21,537 bases of DNA, from the IMG/VR virus record IMGVR_UViG_3300032665_000225, positions 1 through 21,537 of that record. The stretch is one strand, 5' to 3'. This document shows, one piece after another, positions 6,333-13,514 of the stretch; the first letter of the stretch is position 1, and each line of letters starts with the position of its first letter. Origin of the DNA: a virus. The notes below the pieces were generated by a model. It saw only the letters and a list, made by a program, of their open reading frames with translations. It was not told the DNA's origin and searched no databases. A program made the translations under genes and the position numbers.

Positions 6333-9158
6333 TTATTCCTCGGATGGTTGTTGTGGTTGATTTTGTTGAGCTTGACTTTGCAAACGTGCTTGCAACATTT
6401 CACTCATGCGTTGCTTTCTTGCTTGATCCGCTTGTGCGGCTTGTTGAGCAGCTTGCTGTGCCATCTGTGCTTGATGGAGGAAGTTTTGCTGGTCAATTTC
6501 GATGCCATGTTGGCGAATATCTGCTTGTGCTTCATGAGATGCCATGAGCGCTGTTTGATCTTGTTCGTGTTGCATTAACAATTGATCAGAAGTTAATTCA
6601 GCACGAGCGGTAATTTCCGCAATTCGTTCTTTAGATGAATTGTTAAGATCTGCCATGGCAATTTGTGTAGCGTTACGTTGTGAGTCAATGGTAGATTGTG
6701 TTTGATATTTCGCTTGTAGATCTGCCATTTGTTGTTGTAACTTAGCCACTTCAAGTTGATATGTTTGTTGATCTTTTTGCATATCAAGTTGCATACGTGA
6801 TTGAGCTTCTTCTGATTTACGTTTAGTCTCAGCCATTTGTGTTTGCAAGATAACTTGAGCTGTTGGATCAGCATTTGCAGCTTGTTGTTGCTGTGCTTGT
6901 TGCATTTGTTGTACTTTTTGTGCCAATGCATTAATTTGCGGTAAATAAGTTTGCATTGTAATATTTGCATCTTCACTTACCATGGATGATGCAATCGCTA
7001 AAGCTTGTTGTGCTTCTAAATCTAATGGTTTTTCTTGGTTAAGATTAAATGTATCTTTGCCACCTGCAGCTTCTGCTACATAAGCACGCATAGATTGTAA
7101 GTAATGTAATGTTAAGTGTTGCTTAATATGTTCTAATGCATGCGGTGTAAATGCCGGTCCAATAACTGGGTTTCCTCCGTATGCAGGATTATTTGCATAT
7201 TCCAAATGAATCTTAATGTGCGCCATATGATCTTGATCTGGATACGCCGCTGCTGGACGACCCATTGTCATTGACACGTTTTCTAATGCTGGATTAGATT
7301 CATTAGCACCTTGTGGATTTGGTAAAATCTCATCAATGTTTGGTATCTTCATTTGTTTCATAATTCGGCGATACATTGCACGAATATCAAACATGCTAGG
7401 TGGTGCTGATTTTGCCATTTCTAAGATGGCTTGGTTTTGTGCTAGTCTTTGCGTTTCCGAGAAGATGTTAGGATCCGATACAGGACGTACATCGTTATTG
7501 TAAGCAAAGTCCCTAACCTCAATTTCTTCTCCTGATTCGTTATCCATTTCACTCAAATACCAATGATTGATACGTGAGATGATGGCTAATGATTTAGCTT
7601 GTGATCTATGTAATCTTGCATGGATCGCTGAGAATACTTTAGCACCTTGTTCAATAAGTGCTTGTGCTGTACCCACAGGCATATTGTTATTAGCTTCGCC
7701 AATTTTTTCTTCTGCCGTAGTAACTACACCTTTAGCAGCGTCAGATAACCAACCGAGTAAATTAAATAATGTGCTTGATGGTGGATTGAATGGCATTGGC
7801 ATAGCAATCTTGCGAATGTCATCGACGCCAGGAGCGCCTTCAATTTCCATTACTTGTGTAGGTTCAATCCTATCACTTTGACCGCCGATACGACCGCCTT
7901 TGAGTTTAAGCATTGTTTGGCTGTTGCTGATATGTGCCGCATCAAGTAACGCACGGAGTGAACCGGTAAGAGCAGCAGATAAGCCACCAATAAGGTGAGG
8001 CAGACCGATAGCGTAAGCACCGCGCCAAGGAATAAATTTAAATTCGACATACCAGTCCAATTTCTCAAGTTTTTCATCGTTAGCTTCCCAGTTTCGATAG
8101 AGACCAAGTACTTTAGAACTTGACTCATCAACCATTAAAATGTATGGTGCGCGTTTACCTTCTGAAATTGGATCATCATCTAATCGAATGAAACAAGTAA
8201 TTTCATAAACACGACGTAAGCCATCAATATTTTTAGATGGTTTTTCTTTACCTTCGATTTTATCGTTAGCTTGTTCTGATCTTGTTTGTTCGTTTAATGG
8301 AACGTCTGATGTATAACTTGCATCGACATCGCGATAGATACCCGCTTCAATTCTTTGAAGGTATGTATCTTCTGTAATATCTTGTACTTCTGTAACGCGA
8401 GGTGATGTATAGAAATTGGTTGTTGAGTATGGAAGTAAGATGTTGTCAATTGGAACCCATTCGCACATTGGGCGTTTTTGTTCCGCATCATATCTCCATT
8501 TTAAGAATTGAGATCCGCCAAGTGGAAGTTGTGTAAGCATTTGTTCCATCTCATCACGATACTCTTGGACTTGTTCAGTAAGTTGCCAGTTTAAGAAATT
8601 AACTTTGCGTTCTGCAGTTTTTTCTTTAGCTGAATCTGCTTCACCTTTGATGTTTGATTTTACAATACCATCGGGTGGTAATAATTCTTTTGCGGATGAT
8701 GCAGCGAAGTCAACGCATGACTCTGCCATGACTGGATGGACGACTTTAGACGCGCCGTCAAAGGTGGCCCCGCCAGGCGCGTCCTTGCCTAAACCAGTTC
8801 GGCGTAAACCTTCTTCATATTGTTTGTCACGCTCTTTGCGAGCTTCTTTGTCGACATCAATAAAATCTAAATATTCATTAGCTAAAGCATCTAAAACATT
8901 TTCATCAAATACTTCAGCTAAGTTTTCATAAAACTCTGGATCTTTTTGTGGTCCGTATTTTTCTTGGAAATTTATAACGACTGAACCATCATCAAGTTCA
9001 ATCACTTCTTGTTCAGCTTCATCATCTTCTAAACCAAGTGCTTCAGCAATAGCATCTGTTTCTGCGTCTTGATTAATTGCATCTTGAATATCATCTTCCC
9101 TAGAATCTAGTTCTGGTAAGTTAGTGCCCATCTGAAGAGGTATTTTTGGATTTGCCAT
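6333..9158 (-). CDS. Portal protein, P22-type, with long Gln-rich C-terminal coiled coil
   Basis: A 941-residue protein. The N-terminal 600 residues carry features of P22-like portals: VDFAASSAKELLPPDG, LPLGGSQFLKWRYD, the CEWVPIDNILLPY segment and the helical stem region around PMPFNPPSSTLFNLLGWLSDAAKG. From about residue 720 onward it becomes a long Gln/Ala-rich coiled coil, ending in Q/P repeats; this matches the barrel/crown helices that make P22-type portals long, but at 941 residues it is longer than P22's own. It is the ring at the special vertex through which DNA is pumped, and lies next to the terminase as usual. No Shine-Dalgarno is visible before the ATG, even though the gene heads a transcript from promoter copy 3, so translation may depend on the AT-rich leader. 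Confidence 0.9.
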   Translation of the reverse strand: MANPKIPLQMGTNLPELDSREDDIQDAINQDAETDAIAEALGLEDDEAEQEVIELDDGSVVINFQEKYGPQKDPEFYENLAEVFDENVLDALANEYLDFIDVDKEARKERDKQYEEGLRRTGLGKDAPGGATFDGASKVVHPVMAESCVDFAASSAKELLPPDGIVKSNIKGEADSAKEKTAERKVNFLNWQLTEQVQEYRDEMEQMLTQLPLGGSQFLKWRYDAEQKRPMCEWVPIDNILLPYSTTNFYTSPRVTEVQDITEDTYLQRIEAGIYRDVDASYTSDVPLNEQTRSEQANDKIEGKEKPSKNIDGLRRVYEITCFIRLDDDPISEGKRAPYILMVDESSSKVLGLYRNWEANDEKLEKLDWYVEFKFIPWRGAYAIGLPHLIGGLSAALTGSLRALLDAAHISNSQTMLKLKGGRIGGQSDRIEPTQVMEIEGAPGVDDIRKIAMPMPFNPPSSTLFNLLGWLSDAAKGVVTTAEEKIGEANNNMPVGTAQALIEQGAKVFSAIHARLHRSQAKSLAIISRINHWYLSEMDNESGEEIEVRDFAYNNDVRPVSDPNIFSETQRLAQNQAILEMAKSAPPSMFDIRAMYRRIMKQMKIPNIDEILPNPQGANESNPALENVSMTMGRPAAAYPDQDHMAHIKIHLEYANNPAYGGNPVIGPAFTPHALEHIKQHLTLHYLQSMRAYVAEAAGGKDTFNLNQEKPLDLEAQQALAIASSMVSEDANITMQTYLPQINALAQKVQQMQQAQQQQAANADPTAQVILQTQMAETKRKSEEAQSRMQLDMQKDQQTYQLEVAKLQQQMADLQAKYQTQSTIDSQRNATQIAMADLNNSSKERIAEITARAELTSDQLLMQHEQDQTALMASHEAQADIRQHGIEIDQQNFLHQAQMAQQAAQQAAQADQARKQRMSEMLQARLQSQAQQNQPQQPSEE

Positions 9159-9197
9159 AAATTATGAGTATATAGTTATAAATTGGTACCTAAGCCT

Positions 9198-9206
9198 ACT
9201 AATGCA
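9198..9206 (-). promoter_or_regulatory. Late promoter-like box TGCATTAGT, copy 3
   Basis: Minus-strand TGCATTAGT with TAGGGCGGAA ending exactly 13 bases upstream (9220-9229, overlapping the terminase TAG stop). The portal ATG lies 39 bases downstream. Confidence 0.65.
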
Positions 9207-9226
9207 AATTATTAGTTTCTTCCGCC

Positions 9227-10666
9227 CTACATCGCATACGGATTTTCAAATCGTTTGGATCGATCATCTGCGTACGAATAATCACGTGCTGGTAATGGAT
9301 CTAACTGAATCCAACCTGAGTCACGCAATACACGTAGCGCTTGTGATAAAGAATCCACATAGTCATCATGACCGCCTGCTTCTGGGAATGAACATACTTG
9401 GCGCAAGAATCGTTTTGCCCAGTCTGCATATTCGCCAGGTCGTTCAGGATCTTCTGGAATAAATATTTTGCCTTTTGCAATTAGTGGTGCTACAATATTA
9501 AGACGCTGAACTTTATCAGCACGACCTGGGTTGTATCCACGAACTTCGATACCTGAACCTTGGAGCTCTTGAATAAGGGAGATACCTGCTGACTTATCTT
9601 CCATCAATACGAGATCGGCTTTTCTTCCTTTTCCGAAATCGTTATCAGCTCCATAGACAACTTCTTTGAAGTCATCGATGACTTTGCGTCGAAGTTCTGG
9701 ATAAGCTAGGTGTCCGTCCCAAGCGTCAAGCAATATGACAGAGGTGCCTGCGTCTTCTCTTTCAAACACGCCCCATATTGTACACGCTGTTGGGTCGTTC
9801 ATTGTTTTTTCAGATGTTGCTGGATCATATGACGCAATTACATATTCTAAGTTAGGTGATGGTTTATTTGCAGGCCATAATCTAAATTGCTTACGTTTGA
9901 TAATACCTGCTTGTTCAGGATCTAGGATCTCACCATAGATTTCTTGACGACCGATGTCTGTGCCATCGTATGTCTCTAACTGTTTGAAGAAGGTTTCAGA
10001 TAAGTGTTGTTTGTTATCGTATGATGATGCGTTGACCACATACACATCGCCACCAACCTTGCCTTCGTTTAAGTCAACGATCAGTTCTTTTGGTTTTGGT
10101 GTTGTGGTAATGATCTGTTGAACACGAGGAATTCTTGGATCTTTAAGACGGAGCGTAAACTGAACGCCGTCGTATGCGTCATCTAAATACTCAAATGCAC
10201 ACAACTCGTCAAACCACGCACCATGGAATTGTTTACCACGATAACGTTCTGGTTCTGAACCAGGGATACCTTGGATCAATGACCCATTGGTTAAGGTAAT
10301 CTCAAATAATGATTTGTTGTAGTCTTTGATTAAAGAAGCTGGTATAATATTGAGGAGGCCAGAGTCACCTTCAAAACATGTTGCACGAATATCGTTTGAG
10401 GTTGGTGCTGTGACTAACCAGCGAGTGTTGTTATATTTCCACGCACGGATGCCGATCCAGTGAGAGGCTGTGTGAGTCTTTCCTGATCCCCGTCCTGCTA
10501 ACATAAGGAAGGTATCAAACTCGCCGTCTTCTGGTTCGCGTTGATGAGGGAGTGCTTGAAGCGCCCACTTGACTTGCCACAATGCAGCATCAAGTTGCTG
10601 CTTTGGCCAGTGCTTATGAGTTTCTGCAAACTTCTTCAGTATGGCTTCTTGTTTGTCTGTTAACAT
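9227..10666 (-). CDS. terL: Terminase large subunit (packaging ATPase and nuclease)
   Basis: A 479-residue protein that pumps DNA into the prohead and cuts it. The ATPase is clear: Walker A GRGSGKT at residues 58-64 and Walker B FHGAWFDE at 147-154. The C-terminal nuclease shows three acidic motifs of the RNase H-like fold: ASYDPAT, LMEDKSAG and HDDYVDS. I start it at ATG 10666 because GGAGAAGGA lies about 11 bases upstream; a GTG 22 codons further up is open but only overlaps the previous gene. The start overlaps the stop of the intein-like gene by seven bases, so the two are translationally coupled. The Walker A loop, the usual site for terminase inteins, is uninterrupted. No small terminase subunit is recognisable in the window. 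Confidence 0.92.
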   Translation of the reverse strand: MLTDKQEAILKKFAETHKHWPKQQLDAALWQVKWALQALPHQREPEDGEFDTFLMLAGRGSGKTHTASHWIGIRAWKYNNTRWLVTAPTSNDIRATCFEGDSGLLNIIPASLIKDYNKSLFEITLTNGSLIQGIPGSEPERYRGKQFHGAWFDELCAFEYLDDAYDGVQFTLRLKDPRIPRVQQIITTTPKPKELIVDLNEGKVGGDVYVVNASSYDNKQHLSETFFKQLETYDGTDIGRQEIYGEILDPEQAGIIKRKQFRLWPANKPSPNLEYVIASYDPATSEKTMNDPTACTIWGVFEREDAGTSVILLDAWDGHLAYPELRRKVIDDFKEVVYGADNDFGKGRKADLVLMEDKSAGISLIQELQGSGIEVRGYNPGRADKVQRLNIVAPLIAKGKIFIPEDPERPGEYADWAKRFLRQVCSFPEAGGHDDYVDSLSQALRVLRDSGWIQLDPLPARDYSYADDRSKRFENPYAM

Positions 10667-11652
10667 GTCTGTATAAATCCTTCTCCAACAAGGATTGAGT
10701 TGTCTGGTCCGTTTGTTTCTATATGAACACACATTTGGGATTGTGTAGGTTCAATGGCTTTAATGTATCTTCTACTTGGATACACTTTAATAGGTGGAGA
10801 CTTTTGGATATCCATAATTTTAATCCTAAACTTAAAATACAATGTGTATGTATTTCGAGCTGGATTAAATAGAATGGATGTCTTTGAGCCTAACGATTCA
10901 ACTAAACTTTGAATCTGCACCACAACATTTAAATTTCTAGATGAGAATCTAAACCTGTCATTTCTTTTTTCATATTGCGCTGACTTAGCATGCATGATGC
11001 CAGTCAATAATTCAATGCGTTCTTCTACAGATGCAAACAAATAATTTGTAGGTAATCTGCTTGGTATATTCGGAGCCAATTGTAAATGAATAGCTGGCTC
11101 TGTTATAAATACGCGTTTGCCGTTTTTTCTTTTTGGTCCTTCTATAATTTTGTATCCACAGCTTCTAAACTTTTCATAAATGAAATCTTGGTAGCCTGGG
11201 ATTGTGACCATCTGATGTTTTTTGTTTTTGTTATAGAGCCAATAACCAAACACAAAAGGTGGTATGCTTAATACCTGATGAGGAAACGCTATGGGTTTCG
11301 TCGTAGGTATTGAATACTTAGTGCGACCTCTTCTATCTTTCAATGACAGATCGATTAAGTTTTCCAATTTAGTAAACTTCAACTGTCGTTTAAATGGCCT
11401 GATGTTTTTATAAGCATCTAGTTGCTTTCGATGATTTCTATCTTGGATTAAGAATCCTAGATGTTTATCTCCACGAATAGTGAGATGGTCATCAAAAGTC
11501 ACTTCATAACATTCATTGGCATAATAATGCTGGACGAGTTTAACTTGGACAATCTCGCCGTCCTTGTTAAAAACATAATCGCCAATCTTTACTTTGTCTG
11601 CTCTTTTCCAATAGTCAAGTGTTAGCACTTGTTGGATTGCTGTTATTGCCAT
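10660..11652 (-). CDS. Intein-derived (Hint/LAGLIDADG) protein with decayed active sites
   Basis: A 330-residue stand-alone protein laid out like an intein. Residues 9-67 resemble Hint blocks A and B (ADKVKIGDYVFNKDG; CYEVTFDDH ... GDKHLGF). Residues 131-255 look like a two-motif LAGLIDADG domain. The last 24 residues resemble blocks F and G (CVHIETNGPDNSILVGEGFI). The chemistry looks lost: it begins with Met rather than a nucleophile Cys/Ser; the block B TxxH reads GDKH; the LAGLIDADG motifs read FVFGYWLYNKNK and LLTGIMHAKSAQ, without the catalytic acids; the end is FIQTC then stop, without His-Asn. So splicing and DNA cutting are both unlikely. It is coupled to the terminase start by a seven-base overlap. 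A domesticated role in packaging or regulation is possible; a dead relic is the alternative, though the open frame argues against simple decay. Confidence 0.72.
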   Translation of the reverse strand: MAITAIQQVLTLDYWKRADKVKIGDYVFNKDGEIVQVKLVQHYYANECYEVTFDDHLTIRGDKHLGFLIQDRNHRKQLDAYKNIRPFKRQLKFTKLENLIDLSLKDRRGRTKYSIPTTKPIAFPHQVLSIPPFVFGYWLYNKNKKHQMVTIPGYQDFIYEKFRSCGYKIIEGPKRKNGKRVFITEPAIHLQLAPNIPSRLPTNYLFASVEERIELLTGIMHAKSAQYEKRNDRFRFSSRNLNVVVQIQSLVESLGSKTSILFNPARNTYTLYFKFRIKIMDIQKSPPIKVYPSRRYIKAIEPTQSQMCVHIETNGPDNSILVGEGFIQTC

Positions 11653-11676
11653 CTAAACTTAATCCTAAGTTTGTAT

Positions 11677-11705
11677 AAAAAAGAAGGGACGTTTTAAGCC
11701 CCTTC
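11677..11705 (-). terminator. Second intrinsic terminator downstream of pqqA
   Basis: On the minus strand GAAGGG (11700-11705) pairs with CCCTTC (11683-11688) and is followed by six T (11677-11682). It backs up the terminator at 11710-11731 and lies only 25 bases before the start of the intein-like gene. Confidence 0.65.
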
Positions 11706-11709
11706 CAAA

Positions 11710-11731
11710 AAACACTGGGGAGGTAGTGTTT
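11710..11731 (-). terminator. Intrinsic terminator directly after pqqA
   Basis: Minus-strand stem AAACACT (11725-11731) with AGTGTTT (11710-11716), eight-base loop, followed by a T run. It overlaps the pqqA stop codon, so the peptide gene forms its own short transcript. Confidence 0.7.
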
Positions 11732-11801
11732 ATTTATTCATCACGTACATTGTTACTTCAAAACCAAAACGCATTTCAGTAGCTGCTGGTTTAGTCCACA
11801 T
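11730..11801 (-). CDS. pqqA: PqqA, precursor peptide of pyrroloquinoline quinone
   Basis: A 23-codon gene (ATG 11801-11799, TAA 11732-11730) with AAAGGAAA eight bases before the start. The peptide begins [12 protein letters not shown] and continues [11 protein letters not shown], which is the PqqA pattern over its whole length: the MW(T/K)KP opening, R-x-G-x-E, and the E-x3-Y pair (E15, Y19). In the known pathway PqqE crosslinks this Glu and Tyr and PqqB, C, D and proteases finish PQQ, the cofactor of methanol and other quinoprotein dehydrogenases. No other pqq gene is in the window, so the host enzymes would process it. The gene has its own upstream promoters and tandem terminators. In a phage it would be an auxiliary metabolic gene that raises PQQ supply during infection. 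Chance is very unlikely given residue-by-residue agreement. Confidence 0.92.
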   Translation of the reverse strand: MWTKPAATEMRFGFEVTMYVMNK

Positions 11802-11831
11802 AATATTTTCCTTTGCATAGTAAAAATTGAT

Positions 11832-11862
11832 AAAAATGCGAAGCTACGACGTAGCTATGCAT
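11832..11862 (-). promoter_or_regulatory. Hairpin with T run in the pqqA leader
   Basis: AGCTACG (11842-11848) and CGTAGCT (11850-11856) form a perfect seven-base-pair stem, extended by ATGC/GCAT (11836-11839, 11859-11862), with T's following on the minus strand. It could attenuate transcripts coming from the phage box at 11920, or serve as a 5' stabilising hairpin for transcripts starting near 11858. Confidence 0.5.
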
Positions 11863-11864
11863 AA

Positions 11865-11892
11865 ATTATATACAAACCACTTTGTATGGAAA
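11865..11892 (-). promoter_or_regulatory. Possible host-type promoter of pqqA
   Basis: On the minus strand TTTCCA (11887-11892), 16-base spacer, perfect TATAAT (11865-11870), about 64 bases before the pqqA ATG. This would allow early expression by the host sigma factor. It overlaps a nine-base-pair inverted repeat (TTTGTATGG 11881-11889, CCATACAAA 11908-11916), which may be an operator or an RNA stem. Confidence 0.45.
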
Positions 11893-11919
11893 AAATAGCT
11901 AAATATCCCATACAAACTC

Positions 11920-11928
11920 ACTAATGCA
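11920..11928 (-). promoter_or_regulatory. Late promoter-like box TGCATTAGT, copy 4 (pqqA)
   Basis: Minus-strand TGCATTAGT, 118 bases before the pqqA ATG, without the TAGGGCGGAA partner. The transcript would begin with the inverted repeat at 11881-11916. Confidence 0.6.
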
Positions 11929-11977
11929 AGGAAAACTTTTATTTGGATACGGATTTCCATGAATCCAAGGTAAGTAT

Positions 11978-11986
11978 ACTAATGCA
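11978..11986 (-). promoter_or_regulatory. Late promoter-like box TGCATTAGT, copy 5
   Basis: Minus-strand TGCATTAGT with a relaxed partner TAGGTAGGAA 12 bases upstream. It lies 50 bases behind copy 4 in the same direction, giving a tandem pair in front of pqqA and, beyond the terminators, the terminase genes. Confidence 0.6.
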
Positions 11987-12064
11987 AATTTTAACTATTT
12001 CCTACCTATTATTTTTACATATAATTAAATCAATGACTTACAGATTTAGATTAAACCAAAGTAT

Positions 12065-12288
12065 TAAAAAAGACATAGAAGACACAGAAGACAGGGTACG
12101 GTTTTTGTTGTTTTTTTGCAACATTAATTTTTTAACCCATTGATTTAATTAATAATATTTTTCTAAAAGACACAGAAGACACAGAAGACACCCTTTATTC
12201 CATATTTTTATTATTTTTAAAAAATAAAAAATAAAAGATAGAGACAAACTGTGTTTATACTGTGTCTTCTATGTCTTCTATGTCTTTT
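12065..12288 (-). repeat. Left copy of the inverted ~230-bp duplicated leader element
   Basis: Read on the minus strand it contains, in order: a purine-rich segment (12288-12260, AAAAGACATAGAAGACATAG...), an AT-rich spacer, a pyrimidine segment (12193-12165, GGGTGTCTTCTGTGTCTTCT...), a second spacer and a second pyrimidine segment (12100-12065). The same order with diverged spacers recurs on the plus strand at 21261-21492. Segment 1 can pair with segment 2 (about 25 base pairs, two G-U) or with segment 3 (about 24, one G-U), but not both. TATACT (12295-12300) and an overlapping TATAAT lie just upstream, so a transcript would start at segment 1. It may be a leader RNA for leftward transcription. 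Confidence 0.7.
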
Positions 12289-12607
12289 GTGTATAGTATA
12301 TTATACATTTATTTGACCGGTTAATTATCATAAGTATTTGATTCATATAGAAAATGTCCAGATTTTTTAAAAAAAAATTTTTAGAAATCGACTTTTTTTA
12401 AAAATACGGCAAATTATAAAAACTTGCTATCTGTGGGGCCCCCGCCGCCCCCCTCAGGTAGGGGACCCAAATTGGGGTATCGCTACAAAGTTAATACCCC
12501 TACAGCAAGAAGGGTTATTTGTTTCCCTACTCTAGCAAGGCCGCCAGCGCGCCAATGCGCCACAACGCCAGCGCGCCAACGGATACAATGACGCGCCGGC
12601 GCGCTAG

Positions 12608-12684
12608 CTAATAACCCTACTGTCATTGTGGTTATTAGGCTGCGGCTGCGTTCCAAATAACCACAATGACAGTAGGGTTATTAG
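12608..12684. repeat. Perfect 29-bp inverted repeat
   Basis: Arms 12608-12636 and 12656-12684 are exact reverse complements with a 19-base loop. Each arm is itself a partial palindrome (AATAACC ... GGTTATT). It could extrude as a cruciform or bind a protein dimer. Confidence 0.8.
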
Positions 12685-12738
12685 GCTGCAGCTGCGTTCC
12701 AAATAACCACAATGTCAATAGGGTTATTAGGCTGCGTG
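12631..12738. repeat. 46-bp tandem repeat, about 2.3 copies
   Basis: Units start at 12631, 12677 and 12723 with GTTATTAGGCTGC; the two full units differ at only a few bases. Each full unit contains AATAACCACAATG followed by the inverted GGTTATT, so the array carries evenly spaced palindromic words, as iteron-type origins and operators do. Confidence 0.8.
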
Positions 12739-12853
12739 CAATGACGCAAGGCGGCCAGCGTGGCCGGCGTGGTGGCCTGCTATATAGTGGCCTGCGTTCG
12801 TGGCGGCGTGGTGGCGTGGCGTGCGTTGCTGCGGCATTGTGGCGGCGTGGCGG

Positions 12854-12905
12854 ATTATCACGCGTACGCGAAAGGCGGGCTGGCCGGTGACCGTGATAAT
12901 TTTTA
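12854..12905 (+). terminator. Terminator- or attenuator-like hairpin before the plus-strand small-gene module
   Basis: ATTATCACG (12854-12862) pairs with CGTGATAAT (12892-12900), with a GC-rich 29-base loop, followed directly by TTTTT (12901-12905). It would block transcription entering the small-gene operon from the left, insulating the promoter at 12942. Confidence 0.6.
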
Positions 12906-12941
12906 CTTATCATGCGGCCGCGCCTGATTAAAACATTTTAC

Positions 12942-12970
12942 TTGATTTTATTTTAAGGCCATGACATTAT
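12942..12970 (+). promoter_or_regulatory. Possible sigma-70 promoter of the small-gene module
   Basis: TTGATT, 17-base spacer, CATTAT, about 45 bases before the ATG at 13014. It lies just after the hairpin at 12854-12905. The match is moderate. Confidence 0.45.
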
Positions 12971-13013
12971 TAATACGCGCTACATTTAACCACCACGAAA
13001 GGAAAAAGACAGC

Positions 13014-13205
13014 ATGGAAATAAACCTAACCTATAAAGGAACGCCGTACCAATTAAAAACGCTAGATTTAAGCGTATTTGAATTGGATTTAATAACGGAT
13101 TTAATCCGTACAAAATTAAATAACATGGATATAAACGATAATCCAATGTATTATGACGCATTGGACGATCTTTTAGAATTATTAAACAATGAAAGGAATA
13201 AATAA
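13014..13205 (+). CDS. Small acidic early-module protein, unknown
   Basis: A 63-residue protein: a short beta-like start (MEINLTYKGTPYQLKTLDL) then Leu/Asp/Asn-rich helices (FELDLITDLIRTKLNNMDI, ALDDLLELLNNERNK). The ribosome site AAAGGAAAAA is part of the ACCACGAAAGGA leader used repeatedly in this module. First gene after the probable promoter at 12942. No family recognised. Confidence 0.68.
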   Translation: MEINLTYKGTPYQLKTLDLSVFELDLITDLIRTKLNNMDINDNPMYYDALDDLLELLNNERNK

Positions 13206-13206
13206 T

Positions 13207-13497
13207 ATGAGTACAATTAAAAACGACGTTGGCCTTATCGTTGACGACTTAGGCGCTATTAACGCTAGAATTAAGGAATTGGAAATAGCAGCTGCAGCGC
13301 TTAAAAAGGAATTAATAGCGCGCGGCGTTGGCGCTTATGCCGGCTTTGAATATGTCGCGGCCGTTAAACATTATTCTAAGGCCGTTATCAGTCCAAAATT
13401 AGTGCGTGAATTGGCCGCGCCTGATTTTGTGGATTTAGTAACGACAATCCAAAATATTGATAGCGTTACAATAGAATCATTAAATTTAATTAAATAA
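13207..13497 (+). CDS. Coiled-coil phage protein of a widespread unnamed type
   Basis: A 96-residue protein starting MSTIKNDVG at ATG 13207. An in-frame ATG at 13189 lies inside the previous gene and forms part of this gene's own ribosome site (GAAAGGA), so I reject it. Residues about 8-40 form a coiled coil (DLGAINARIKELEIAAAALK), followed by KELIARGVGAYAGFEYVAAV and a helix ending near SPKLVRELAAPDF. I have seen this order, coiled coil then ARG-x-GAY/EG, in many small phage proteins with no assigned function; a nucleic-acid or nuclease-inhibitor role would be speculation. It follows the upstream stop by one base. Confidence 0.75.
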   Translation: MSTIKNDVGLIVDDLGAINARIKELEIAAAALKKELIARGVGAYAGFEYVAAVKHYSKAVISPKLVRELAAPDFVDLVTTIQNIDSVTIESLNLIK

Positions 13498-13514
13498 TGA
13501 AAGGAAAATATATT

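Larger units (their letters stand above)
12301..13013. other. Non-coding, GC-rich, palindrome-rich region, origin-like
   Basis: There is no credible gene in these 700 bases; open frames on both strands are made of the repeats. An AT-rich part with long A and T runs (12360-12420) passes abruptly into a G/C-rich part (12435 onward). Visible structure: GGGGTAT/ATACCCC (12474-12480, 12494-12500) competing with GTAGGGG/CCCCTAC (12458-12464, 12497-12503); two copies of CGCCAGCGCGCCAA 24 bases apart (12542, 12566); the palindrome GCGCCGGCGC near 12592; the 46-bp repeats at 12631-12738; and a terminator-like hairpin at 12854-12905. AT-rich next to palindromic repeats fits a replication origin or partition-like site, but this is inference. 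Confidence 0.45.

Noticed and set aside
10660-10732. Terminase start at GTG 10732, or a spliced intein-terminase fusion
   Set aside because: The intein-like and terminase frames differ and the former ends in a stop codon; GGAGAAGGA points to ATG 10666.
11943-12143. Plus-strand 66-codon frame overlapping the left duplicated element
   Set aside because: No ribosome site, it starts between two promoter-like boxes, and its end is made of the duplicated repeat; better explained as regulatory DNA.
12635-12913. Open frames on both strands (12635-12913 minus, 12666-12890 plus) in the GC-rich region
   Set aside because: Both are made of the 46-bp repeats and low-complexity GC-rich sequence, and both products are Arg/Gly/Pro-biased; no ribosome site.
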